Part shown: positions 51,899-59,555 of the stretch, in pieces | Layout of the letters: each line of letters opens with the position of its first letter | Position numbering within the stretch: the first letter of the stretch is position 1 | NCBI RefSeq assembly: GCF_035917975.1 | Contig: NZ_CP109130.1 | Coordinates: forward strand, 8,556,001-8,620,000 | DNA: 64,000 bases | Direction: 5' to 3' | Source: Streptosporangium sp. NBC_01756 | GTDB taxonomy: Bacteria; Actinomycetota; Actinomycetes; Streptosporangiales; Streptosporangiaceae | Made by a program: the position numbers and the translations under genes | The notes under the pieces: generated by a model | Database searches by the model: none | What the model was told of the DNA's origin: nothing | The model's input: only the letters and a program-made list of their open reading frames with translations

Positions 51899-52863
51899 CG
51901 ACCACCGCCACTGATTCCGTACCGCCCGGTTCTATGCCCGATTTCACCTCCCAGGTGACCGACCGGCTCCTCCGCCTGGCCGATGGCCTGCCGGAGCCGG
52001 TCCGGGCATCGGTGCGTACGCTCGTCGCCGGGCCGGGCAAGTTCGTCCGACCACGGCTGCTGGCCGCCGGCGCGGGCTTCGGCACGGCCGATCCCGGCCG
52101 GCTGGTGCGCCTGGGCGCCCTGGTGGAACTGATCCACCTGGCCTCGCTCCTGCACGACGACGTCATCGACGAGGCGGAGACCCGCCGGGGAGCGCCGGCC
52201 GCGCACGCGGCCGTCGGCACCGAACAGGCCATGCTCGCCGGGCTGGCCTGCTTCGCGCTGGTGGGCACGGAGGCCGCCGATCTCGGAGAGGGCGTCGCCG
52301 GGGCCGTGAGCAGGACTGTCGCCAGGCTCGCCTATGGTGAGCTGCTCGACGTCGAGCGTGCCTTCGACACCGCCTTCCCCCTGCCCGCCTACCTGGAGCT
52401 CGTGCAGAGCAAGACCGCCGAGCTGTTCCGGCTCTGCTGCCTGCTCGGCGCCGCGGAGGTCCGGTCCGGCCCCGGGGAGGCAGACGCGCTCGTCCGGTTC
52501 GGCACGGCGCTCGGCGTCACGTTCCAGATCCTCGACGACTGCCTGGACCTGCGCCCGAGCCACTCCGGCAAGCCGGTCGGCACCGACCACGCGCTGGGCC
52601 TGTTCGGCGCCCCCACCCTGTACGCGCTGCGAGCGGACAGCGGCGGAGAACTTGCCACGCTGCTGCTGTCGCCGTCGTTCAGCGTCCGCGACATGCCCGA
52701 GGTGCACTCCCTCGTCAAGGCCCATGGCGGGTTGGAGGCCGCGGCACGGCTGGCCGCCGACTGGCACGACCAGGCGCTCGCCGCCCTGGACGAGCTACCC
52801 GCCGGTGGGCCCCGCGACCGCTTGGCCGCGCTCGCCGCCTCGCTCCTCCAGGCCCGCTCGTGA
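51895..52863 (+). CDS. Trans-polyprenyl diphosphate synthase
   Basis: A 322-residue enzyme of normal family size with all key motifs: GKFVRPRLL, the first aspartate-rich motif LLHDDVIDEAETRRG (Asp88, Asp89, Asp92), and the second FQILDDCLDL (Asp214, Asp215, Asp218). It condenses isopentenyl diphosphate with an allylic diphosphate to give a longer chain; the length cannot be read safely by eye. It overlaps both neighbours by four bases. The next gene encodes an inactive look-alike domain fused to a reductase, so the two may form one enzyme complex. Confidence 0.93.
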   Translation: MTTTATDSVPPGSMPDFTSQVTDRLLRLADGLPEPVRASVRTLVAGPGKFVRPRLLAAGAGFGTADPGRLVRLGALVELIHLASLLHDDVIDEAETRRGAPAAHAAVGTEQAMLAGLACFALVGTEAADLGEGVAGAVSRTVARLAYGELLDVERAFDTAFPLPAYLELVQSKTAELFRLCCLLGAAEVRSGPGEADALVRFGTALGVTFQILDDCLDLRPSHSGKPVGTDHALGLFGAPTLYALRADSGGELATLLLSPSFSVRDMPEVHSLVKAHGGLEAAARLAADWHDQALAALDELPAGGPRDRLAALAASLLQARS

Positions 52864-54881
52864 CCGCGCCGCTCGCCGCCGACGTGCTGATCGTCGGCGC
52901 GGGACCGGCCGGCGCGATCACCGCCGCCGAACTGGCCCGTCACGGCCTGCACGCCGTGCTGGCCGGAGAGGAGACCGGGGAGGCGGACTACGACCTCGTG
53001 CTCAGCGGCGCGGCCATGCGCGGTCTGGCATCCCTCGGCGCGCTGGAGGAGGTCGCCGCCCGCGTCGTCGACACTGTCGAGCTGCGGTTGGGGCAGGGCG
53101 CCGGCCATGTGCTGCCCGAGGCCGTGAACGCCGCGTGCGACCGGCGCCACCTCGTCGACGGACTCCGCCGGCTCGCCGTCACCGCCGGAGCCACCTGGTT
53201 GCCGGGCACGGTCACGGATCTGGAACGGCGGGAAGGCGCCTGGCACGCGTCGACCGGCGACACCACCGTGTCGGCACGCCATCTCGTGGTCGCGACCGGA
53301 GCTCCTTCGGGCGGCACGCCGCACGCCACCGGCCTGCTGTGCGCGCAACGGTACAGCGGGGTGAACCTGACCGCGTCGATCGTGCTGGCCCTGCCCGCGC
53401 CGCGCACCATCGACCCGGCCGAGCGGCCGACGTGTGTGTGGGCGGTCCCGGGAGCTCAGGCGGGCACCTGCACGATCGGCGCCTCCAGGATCGGCTCTGC
53501 CGACCCTGACGAACTCCTCGAAACCGCCCGGGCCGTCCTCGCCGAGGGGGACCAGCGCTTCGCCGGGGCCGTTCCCGCCGGTCCGCTGGTCACCGGAGTC
53601 CTCAACAGCGGTTTCGCCCCCGAGCACAGCGTCCGCGACGGGCGGCTCCTGGTCGGCGACGCGGCCGGACTGGTCAACCCTTTCACCGGCGAAGGGCTCA
53701 GCTACGCCGTGCAGAGCGCCCTGCTGGCCGCCCGCGCCATCGCAGCGCATCCGGACGATCCGGACGCGGCCGGGCGAGCGTACACGCGCCGGCTGTCCGC
53801 GACGTTCGTCGGATATTTCGAGACGGCGACGCACGCCGCCCGGCGCTACCATCTGGCCTGGCGGGTCCTCGTGGCCACGGCCGACGACGAGCGGCCCGTC
53901 TCGGCCAAGCTCCGGCGGGCCGTGCTGACGCCGGATGGTTTCTCCGGGCTGACGGCCGCCGATCTGATGCCGCTGCCCGCACCTGATGTGGCGCTCCTCG
54001 GGCCGTTCCTGCTCGCCTGCGACGAGGTCGCGGTCAGCACCGTCCGCAAGGAATGGCCGTTCATCGCCCGCCTGCTGATCGCCGGAGAGCATTCCCCGCA
54101 CCAGCGGCTGCGCCCCGCCGCGCCGTTCTTCGCCGCCTTGCTGGCCGGTGGAAACCCACCCGACACCGCTTTCGTCACCCTCGCCGCCGCGATCGAGCTC
54201 GCCACCCTCGGGGCGCTGGCCTTCCTCGGCCCGATGCCCCCGCGCGCGGCACCGGGCAGGAGGGTGGACTGGGCCGTCGCCAGCACTGTGCTGGCCGGCG
54301 ACTTCCTCCTCGCGCAGGCATCACGACTGGTGGCGGCCTCGGCTCCGGAGGTGTCGTGGTCGTTCGCGGACTGGCTGGGCGAGCTCGCCGCGCTCCGGTC
54401 CGCCAGGATCGACCCGGCCGGGCGGTCACGGGCCGGGGAGGTGTTCGCCGCGCTGCTGGAGTTCCCCTCCCGCATCGGGGCGCAGCTCGGCGGAGCACCG
54501 CCCGAGACCATCCGGGCGCTGCGGGACTTCGGCAACCACAGCGGGCACGCCTTCCTGCACGCCGAAGAGGTCCTGGCGGTGCGCGGCGAGCGGACCCGGC
54601 TGGATGTCACACTGCCCGGAATGCTCTCCGGGCGGCTCTCGGCCATCCCCGACATCCTCCCGGAGGTCACCGGCGGTCTTCTCGCCGGTGACCCCGACGC
54701 ACGATCGAGAGCCCTGGACCTTGCCGTGACCGCTTGCCGTGACGCCCACCGGGCGGCCCTGGGCGCCCTTGAGAACGTCGCGCACCCGGTGTCCGCGCGC
54801 ATCCTGGAGAGCTTCGTCGCGACTGTGTGCGCACCCTGCGCACCGGCACCGGCACCGGCACCGTCTCCGGCCGGCGCGTGA
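52860..54881 (+). CDS. Fusion: geranylgeranyl-reductase-type flavoprotein + non-catalytic prenyl-synthase-fold domain
   Basis: A 673-residue protein. Residues 1 to about 380 are an FAD oxidoreductase of the geranylgeranyl reductase family: VLIVGAGPAGAITAAELARH (Gly13, Gly15, Gly18) and VGDAAGLVNPFTGEGLSYAV. From about residue 395 the sequence follows the prenyl-synthase fold: RLRPAAPFFAALLAG, AIELATLGALA, VASTVLAGDFLLAQASRL. But the first motif HDDVID is replaced by FLGPMP (455-460), the second reads FLHAEEVLA (about 565-573), and the GK of the GKxxRP motif is lost. So this domain cannot bind the Mg-diphosphate cluster and is probably a scaffold or regulatory half. A likely role is to reduce prenyl chains made by the neighbouring synthase. 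The start GTG overlaps the synthase stop. Confidence 0.88.
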   Translation: MTAPLAADVLIVGAGPAGAITAAELARHGLHAVLAGEETGEADYDLVLSGAAMRGLASLGALEEVAARVVDTVELRLGQGAGHVLPEAVNAACDRRHLVDGLRRLAVTAGATWLPGTVTDLERREGAWHASTGDTTVSARHLVVATGAPSGGTPHATGLLCAQRYSGVNLTASIVLALPAPRTIDPAERPTCVWAVPGAQAGTCTIGASRIGSADPDELLETARAVLAEGDQRFAGAVPAGPLVTGVLNSGFAPEHSVRDGRLLVGDAAGLVNPFTGEGLSYAVQSALLAARAIAAHPDDPDAAGRAYTRRLSATFVGYFETATHAARRYHLAWRVLVATADDERPVSAKLRRAVLTPDGFSGLTAADLMPLPAPDVALLGPFLLACDEVAVSTVRKEWPFIARLLIAGEHSPHQRLRPAAPFFAALLAGGNPPDTAFVTLAAAIELATLGALAFLGPMPPRAAPGRRVDWAVASTVLAGDFLLAQASRLVAASAPEVSWSFADWLGELAALRSARIDPAGRSRAGEVFAALLEFPSRIGAQLGGAPPETIRALRDFGNHSGHAFLHAEEVLAVRGERTRLDVTLPGMLSGRLSAIPDILPEVTGGLLAGDPDARSRALDLAVTACRDAHRAALGALENVAHPVSARILESFVATVCAPCAPAPAPAPSPAGA

Positions 54882-54937
54882 CGCCCCCTCTGCCGCTCCC
54901 GGCCCACAACTCCGGACGGTGACCGTCTGCCCGCTTG

Positions 54938-55087
54938 ATGTTCCTGTCCGACCTCTTCGTCGACAGCGCCCGGCTGCCCGGCCCGCTGCAGGCCGTCGCC
55001 GCGTGGAATCCCGTCTCCACCATCGTCCGTGCGGCATACGATCTGTTCGGCAACGCCGATCCCGCCACGGCCGTCTCAGGCGCGTGA
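54938..55087 (+). pseudogene. C-terminal relic of an ABC-2 type permease
   Basis: A 49-codon frame reads MFLSDLFVDSARLPGPLQAV, AAWNPVSTIVRAAYDLFGN. The run from the proline-glycine pair to the WNPVS helix is how the last extracellular loop and helix of DrrB-type exporters look. All earlier membrane helices are missing, so it is a fragment left by a deletion. It follows the fusion gene by 56 bases. Confidence 0.65.
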
Positions 55088-55199
55088 CCGCTCCAGCACG
55101 CGGTGCCGGTCCTTCCATCGGAGAATCCCAGTAGTTTCGGGGGGATTTTTGTCGGATATCGCTGACCTGTGCGAACGCGGGGTTATTTCGTGATCATGG

Positions 55200-55213
55200 A
55201 GGGAGCGCTCCCT
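55200..55213. promoter_or_regulatory. CebR-type operator, copy 1
   Basis: AGGGAGCGCTCCCT is a perfect 14-bp palindrome. It matches the known binding site of the streptomycete LacI-family cellobiose regulator CebR (TGGGAGCGCTCCCA) except for the outer bases. It is immediately followed by an AT-rich TATAAAAG. Confidence 0.7.
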
Positions 55214-55501
55214 ATAAAAGAGAAAACTCCTTATGAAGATGAGGTGACACAAGGGTGTCCTATCGACACTCTGCCGAATTCCCCGGCCACCTTGGCTGAC
55301 CCGCTCGGCTGGCTCGGGCGGGTGGGCTTCCGCTCGCGAGATGAAGCATATGGCCAGTTCATCGAGTAAGCGCGGATGCCGCCGGCTCTTCCAGAGTCGC
55401 TTTCTCGGCCGGTCGGACGGTTGCCGGCCCGGATGCCGACTGTTTCCCTCAGGTTAACCAGGCTCTTGACAGGACTGACGGGACATCGCACTCTCTCGTC
55501 A

Positions 55502-55515
55502 AGAGAGCGCTCCCT
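55502..55515. promoter_or_regulatory. CebR-type operator, copy 2
   Basis: AGAGAGCGCTCCCT differs from copy 1 at one position only. It lies 40 bases before the small secreted-protein gene, probably over its promoter. The two sites are 302 bp apart, which would allow DNA looping. Confidence 0.65.
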
Positions 55516-55554
55516 GGACTGCCTTCTTGCACCTCCTGCACCCGAGGAGACGCG

Positions 55555-55818
55555 ATGTGCTCGTTCCGAAGTCTGGGTCATCGCCATTTGACTTTCACGG
55601 TCACCGTGGCGGTCGGCCTGATCACGTCCCGTCTGGCGATCGTGCCCGTAATGGCGTCCGACGCCCCGCTGTCCCCGGACGAGGCGGTGACCACCCCCTC
55701 CTCCGAGAGGGCGGATCTCGCCCCGTCCGCCGCGGACGGCGGCACCCACCGGTCCAGTTCCTTCAGCGATCTCCGTTCTCCGCTCTCCCCTTCGAAGGAG
55801 CACTCATGGAACGGGTAG
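55555..55818 (+). CDS. Small exported protein, function unknown
   Basis: An 87-residue product. ATG at 55555 has a strong GAGGAG ribosome site at the right distance. It has an N-terminal hydrophobic stretch (LTFTVTVAVGLITSRLAIVP) and a likely signal cleavage after VMA. The remainder is Ser/Asp-rich and may be disordered. Third codon positions are G/C-rich, as in real genes here. It overlaps the start of the DUF1996 gene by 13 bases, suggesting coupled translation. No homologue is recognised. Confidence 0.6.
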   Translation: MCSFRSLGHRHLTFTVTVAVGLITSRLAIVPVMASDAPLSPDEAVTTPSSERADLAPSAADGGTHRSSSFSDLRSPLSPSKEHSWNG

Positions 55819-57113
55819 TCCCACCCGCCGGCGTCCGCCGGCGCCGCTTAAGCCTGGCGGTGCTCATCAGCGCACTGGTGACGCTCTTGAGCACATCCCT
55901 GCCGGCCGTCACCGGCCAGGCCAGCGCGGCTGAGATCCCCTTGTCCCAGGGCAGGTCGGTCAGCGCCTCCTCGACCGAGAACGCCGCCGCACCGGCCTCC
56001 GCCGCGGTCGACGGCAACGGCGGCACCCGCTGGGCCAGCGCCTTCAGCGACCCCCAATGGCTGCAGGTCGACCTGGGGGCAACCGCCACGATCAACAAGG
56101 TGGTGCTGAACTGGGAGAACGCGTACGCCACCGCCTTCACTATCCAGACCTCCGCCGACGGAGGCAGCTGGACGACTGTTCACACCACCACCGCCGGCAC
56201 CGGTGGCAACCAGACTCTGAACGTCTCAGGCAGCGGTCGCTACGTGCGGATGCACGCCACCAAGCGCGCCACCCAGTGGGGCGTGTCACTGTGGGAGTTC
56301 CAGGTGTACGGCACGGGCGGCAGCACCCAGCCTCCGCCCGGCGGAGGCGGCCCCATCGTGCGGGTGGCGGAGTTCCTCGCCGAATGCCCCTACACCCACC
56401 GTCTGCCCGACGACCCGATCGTCTTCCCGGGTCTTCCCGGCGGGTCGCACATGCACAGCTTCTTCGGCAACACCTCCACCAACGCGCACTCCACCATAAC
56501 GAGCCTGCTGAACGCCGACAGCAGCTGCAATCCGCGAATCGACCTGTCGTCGTACTGGGTGCCGACCCTGTATGCCGACAACGTGCCGGTGGAGCCCACC
56601 GGCACCACCTTCTACTATCTCGGCGAAGGCGTGCGTGATGACGTGATCGCCCGCACCCAGCCCCTCCCGCTGGGTCTGAGAATCGTGGCCGGCAACGCCA
56701 AGGCGACGCAGCCCGACGACAGTACGATCTCGCGCTGGTCATGCCTGCACGCCGGGCAGGTCGGCGCCTCGAAGGACTTCGTCAACTGCCCGGCGGGCAC
56801 GATGCTGGAGTCCTACCTGGACTTCCCGCACTGCTGGAACGGCAGGGACCTGGACTCCGCCGACCACAAGAGCCACATGGCCTATCCGGTGGCGGGCGAC
56901 TGCCCGGCGTCGCACCCGGTGGTGGTGCCCAAGCTGCGCCAGGTTCTGCGCTATCCCGTCAACGGGGACCCGGCACGGTTCCGGCTGGCGTCCGGCCCCG
57001 GCTACACGATGCACGGTGACTTCTTCAACGCCTGGCCGGAGGCGGAGATGGAGCAGCGCGTGCGCGACTGCATCCGCCCGATCATCAAGTGCGGTGCCGA
57101 CGGCCGTCCCTGA
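55806..57113 (+). CDS. Secreted protein with discoidin (F5/8 type C) and DUF1996 domains
   Basis: A 435-residue exported protein. The signal peptide (RRRRLSLAVLISALVTLLS to ASA) spans residues 1 to about 41. A discoidin/CBM32-like domain runs to about 170 (ENAAAPASAAVDGNGGTRWA, WLQVDLGATATINKVVLNWE). A Pro/Gly linker (TQPPPGGGGP) precedes the DUF1996 domain with GGSHMHSFFGN, DFPHCWNGRDLDS and HKSHMAYPV, the conserved histidine motifs of that family. DUF1996 proteins occur mostly in fungi and actinobacteria; their activity is not established. ATG at 55806 follows GAAGGAG. CebR-type sites upstream suggest control by plant-derived sugars. Confidence 0.92.
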   Translation: MERVVPPAGVRRRRLSLAVLISALVTLLSTSLPAVTGQASAAEIPLSQGRSVSASSTENAAAPASAAVDGNGGTRWASAFSDPQWLQVDLGATATINKVVLNWENAYATAFTIQTSADGGSWTTVHTTTAGTGGNQTLNVSGSGRYVRMHATKRATQWGVSLWEFQVYGTGGSTQPPPGGGGPIVRVAEFLAECPYTHRLPDDPIVFPGLPGGSHMHSFFGNTSTNAHSTITSLLNADSSCNPRIDLSSYWVPTLYADNVPVEPTGTTFYYLGEGVRDDVIARTQPLPLGLRIVAGNAKATQPDDSTISRWSCLHAGQVGASKDFVNCPAGTMLESYLDFPHCWNGRDLDSADHKSHMAYPVAGDCPASHPVVVPKLRQVLRYPVNGDPARFRLASGPGYTMHGDFFNAWPEAEMEQRVRDCIRPIIKCGADGRP

Positions 57114-57145
57114 CCCGTGAAACCGGGCTGACCCGCACCGTTCCA

Positions 57146-57182
57146 CCGGGGACGGGACTCGGATGCCAGGTCCCGTCCCCGG
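57146..57182. terminator. Hairpin after the DUF1996 gene
   Basis: Thirteen-base arms CCGGGGACGGGAC and complement around 11 bases, 33 bp after the stop. It lies between convergent genes and has no T-run. Confidence 0.65.
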
Positions 57183-57288
57183 GCCACGGGCTCGGCCCGG
57201 CGACGCCACCGCTGCGGGCTCCCGGTCCCTGGCCCCCGCGCCGCAACTGGAAGCACGGACGCAGGGCCGCTCTCCTGACGATCCGATC

Positions 57289-58110
57289 TCAGCCCGGGGC
57301 CATGCGACTGAGATGTTCCCAGGCCTGGTACAACCCGGTCCGGGCCCGGTTCAGCTCTTGAACCTGGTCATAGGATCGGCTGCCGACGATGAGCCGCCGG
57401 GGCGGGTCCGGCAGAGCGGCCAGTTCCATGATGACGGGAGCGGCCGTGCTCGGGTCCGGGCCGGCGTCGTCGCCCCACATCTCTGCCATTTCGGCGCGCA
57501 GGGCCTCGTAGTGCGGAAGAGGCTCGGTCGCGGTGGTGCCTGTGGTGAAAAGACCGGTGTCGTAGCCTCCCATCTCCACGATGGTGACCTTGATTCCGAA
57601 CCGATCGACCTCCATCGCCAGCGCCTCGCTGAGCGAGTCCAGCGCCACTTTGCCCGCACCGTAGAAGCCGACGGAGGCCATGCCCCCGCCGCTGCCCATC
57701 GAGGTGACCTGCAGGATGCGGCCGGACCCCTGCGTGCGCAGGTGGGGCAGCACGGCCTGGGAAACCCAGACGGCGCCGAAGAAGTTCACGTCGAGATGAG
57801 CTCGAATCTGCTCCTCGGTGGCCTCCTCCACCATCCCGTACAACAGCCCGCCGGCGTTGTTGACCACGACATCGAGCCTTCCGAAGGCGGCCACCGCCCG
57901 CTCCACCCCTTCGAACACGGCTTGGCGGTCGGAGACATCCAGCGGAAGCCGGACCAGATCGTCCGGATGCTCACCGGCCAGATCATCGAGCGGCTCGATG
58001 TTGCGGGCAGCGGCCACCACACGATCCCCGGCGGCGAGTGCCTCTTCTGCGAACGCCCTGCCCAGCCCTCGGGAAGCACCGGTGATGAACCACACTCTGG
58101 CAGTCGTCAT
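57289..58110 (-). CDS. Short-chain dehydrogenase/reductase
   Basis: A 273-residue classical SDR: cofactor motif TGASRGLGRAFAEEAL, the NNAG strand (VVVNNAGGL), catalytic Ser in VTSMGSGGGMASVG and the Tyr-Lys pair FYGAGK. ATG at 58110 has GGAGGTGG upstream; an earlier GTG would lie in that site. NAD(P)H-linked oxidation or reduction of an unknown alcohol/ketone. It is divergent from a TetR gene, the usual layout for a regulator of a single SDR. Confidence 0.93.
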   Translation of the reverse strand: MTTARVWFITGASRGLGRAFAEEALAAGDRVVAAARNIEPLDDLAGEHPDDLVRLPLDVSDRQAVFEGVERAVAAFGRLDVVVNNAGGLLYGMVEEATEEQIRAHLDVNFFGAVWVSQAVLPHLRTQGSGRILQVTSMGSGGGMASVGFYGAGKVALDSLSEALAMEVDRFGIKVTIVEMGGYDTGLFTTGTTATEPLPHYEALRAEMAEMWGDDAGPDPSTAAPVIMELAALPDPPRRLIVGSRSYDQVQELNRARTGLYQAWEHLSRMAPG

Positions 58111-58130
58111 AGAATCCACCTCCTCGTGAT

Positions 58131-58145
58131 GAGACGATACGTCTC
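58131..58145. promoter_or_regulatory. Candidate operator between the SDR and tetR genes
   Basis: GAGAC-GATAC-GTCTC, an inverted repeat with 5-base arms, 20 bases before the SDR start and in the 110-bp divergent gap. Weak on its own, supported only by position. Confidence 0.35.
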
Positions 58146-58220
58146 GACTCGATTTTGATTGCCGAGGTCGCCATTGTCAAAACGAACCGTTCCGTCTTGT
58201 TAGGGTGCTAGTCTCGGTGT

Positions 58221-58820
58221 ATGCCCAACGCCAAGAAGCCGGACAGTTCCCGGCGCAGCGAACGCTCACGCCAGGCGATCTTCGCGGCCACCCGCGCGAT
58301 GATCTCCGAGGCGGGGTACGGCAAGGTCTCGATCGAGGCCATCGCCGCACGGGCGGGCGTCGGCAAGCAGACGATCTACCGGTGGTGGCCGTCCAAGGGC
58401 ACCTTGATCTTCGACTCCATTCTGGCGCTCAGCGAGGACGCCGAAGGGCAGGGCATAGCGCTGCCCGATACCGGTGACATCGAGGCCGATCTGAGGCTCG
58501 TGATGCGCGCGACGGTCGCCGAGTTCGCCGATCCGGACTTCGAGCGGCCGATCCGGGCGCTCACCACTGAGATCATCAATGATCTCGACCTCGTCACCCA
58601 GTACCAGGAGAAGCTGGCCCGTCCCATGGACGACGCCAAGAAGGCGCGCTTGCGCAGCGCGCAGCAGGCGGGCCAGCTCGCCGCAGACGCCGACCTCGAC
58701 CTGGTCCTCGAAGTGCTCTACGCCCCTCTCTTCCAAAGGTGGCTGCACCGTTCGGGCCCGCTCACCGCCGAGTACGCCGATGCTCTTGTCGACATCACGC
58801 TCAGGGCCTTCCGCCCCTGA
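58221..58820 (+). CDS. TetR-family regulator
   Basis: A 199-residue TetR protein: HTH VSIEAIAARAGVGKQTIYRW and a TetR_C_16-like ligand domain. The ATG has no ribosome site, so the transcript may be leaderless. Divergent from the SDR gene, it most likely controls that gene and itself. Confidence 0.92.
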   Translation: MPNAKKPDSSRRSERSRQAIFAATRAMISEAGYGKVSIEAIAARAGVGKQTIYRWWPSKGTLIFDSILALSEDAEGQGIALPDTGDIEADLRLVMRATVAEFADPDFERPIRALTTEIINDLDLVTQYQEKLARPMDDAKKARLRSAQQAGQLAADADLDLVLEVLYAPLFQRWLHRSGPLTAEYADALVDITLRAFRP

Positions 58821-58873
58821 GGACTTCCCGGCCGCGGATCAGTCGGGTGAACGTCCGCTGGAGGTCGGAATCC

Positions 58874-59476
58874 TCAGGAACGGGGCCGTCGGTCCGGGGT
58901 GGAGACTGACAGCAGGGTGAGCGCGGCGCGGCGGGCGTGCTCACCCGTACCGGCCGCGCCGAGGTGTTCGGCGACGACGGTCGCGCCCTCGACCAGCATG
59001 AGCAACTGCCGGGCCAGGACGTGCGGATCGGCGGCTCCGGCACGGGTGGCGATGCCGGTGAGGAGTTCGAGGTAGCGACCCAGGTGGCGCGCGGTAATGG
59101 CGCGTACGGCCTCGACATGGTGCTGGGCGGCCGCGTTCACCATCGCACAGCCGCGGAAAACCGGCTCGTCGTACCACCGCTGGAGGGCGTCGAACACCGC
59201 CGCGAGCTGGTCGGCGGGATCGTCTCCGGCCGCCGCGACGGCATCGGCCAGCCAGGTCGCCACCCGCTCGCTCCGGGCCTCCAGCATGGCCTGTACGAGC
59301 CCGTCCTTGGTGCTGAAGTGCCGGTAGAGCGTCTCTTTGGACACTCCGATGCCGGCGCACAACTCGGTGACGCCGACGCCGTCGAGGCCGCGCTCGTACA
59401 GCACCAGAGTGGCCGCCTCCAGGATCGTGGCGCGGGTGCGTGCTGGGTCGATCGTCGAGCCTTTGGCGACTGGCAT
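58874..59476 (-). CDS. TetR-family regulator
   Basis: A 200-residue TetR protein when started at ATG 59476; HTH VGVTELCAGIGVSKETLYRHF. An in-frame ATG ten codons upstream would overlap the operator repeat. It faces the hydrolase/MFS operon and shares with it a duplicated 14-bp element, so it is probably the repressor of that operon. Confidence 0.9.
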   Translation of the reverse strand: MPVAKGSTIDPARTRATILEAATLVLYERGLDGVGVTELCAGIGVSKETLYRHFSTKDGLVQAMLEARSERVATWLADAVAAAGDDPADQLAAVFDALQRWYDEPVFRGCAMVNAAAQHHVEAVRAITARHLGRYLELLTGIATRAGAADPHVLARQLLMLVEGATVVAEHLGAAGTGEHARRAALTLLSVSTPDRRPRS

Positions 59477-59490
59477 GCAACAGATGGTAC

Positions 59491-59542
59491 CGATTGGTTC
59501 GATCAACTGCTAGCGTTTCGGATCGTAACGATCGGTTCGATC
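59491..59542. promoter_or_regulatory. Duplicated operator for the TetR at 58874-59476
   Basis: CGATTGGTTCGATC (59491-59504) and CGATCGGTTCGATC (59529-59542): 13 of 14 bases identical, direct repeats 38 bp apart. They fill the gap between tetR and the hydrolase gene. GGTTCGATC looks like a tRNA T-loop but no tRNA fold surrounds it. Confidence 0.6.
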
Positions 59543-59555
59543 TTTGGAGCATGTG

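Larger units (their letters stand above)
55088..55554. other. Regulatory gap before the secreted discoidin/DUF1996 genes
   Basis: About 470 bases, AT-richer than the average, containing the two GAGCGCTC operators annotated separately. A 66-codon frame inside (55169-55369) overlaps the first operator and shows no family features, so I do not call it a gene. Confidence 0.5.

Noticed and set aside
55169-55369. Possible 66-residue gene in the gap before the secreted proteins
   Set aside because: It overlaps the CebR-type operator, has no ribosome site and no recognisable features.
59491-59542. GGTTCGATC repeats as tRNA T-arms or an attachment site
   Set aside because: No acceptor or anticodon stems can be drawn around either copy; a regulatory repeat explains the position better.
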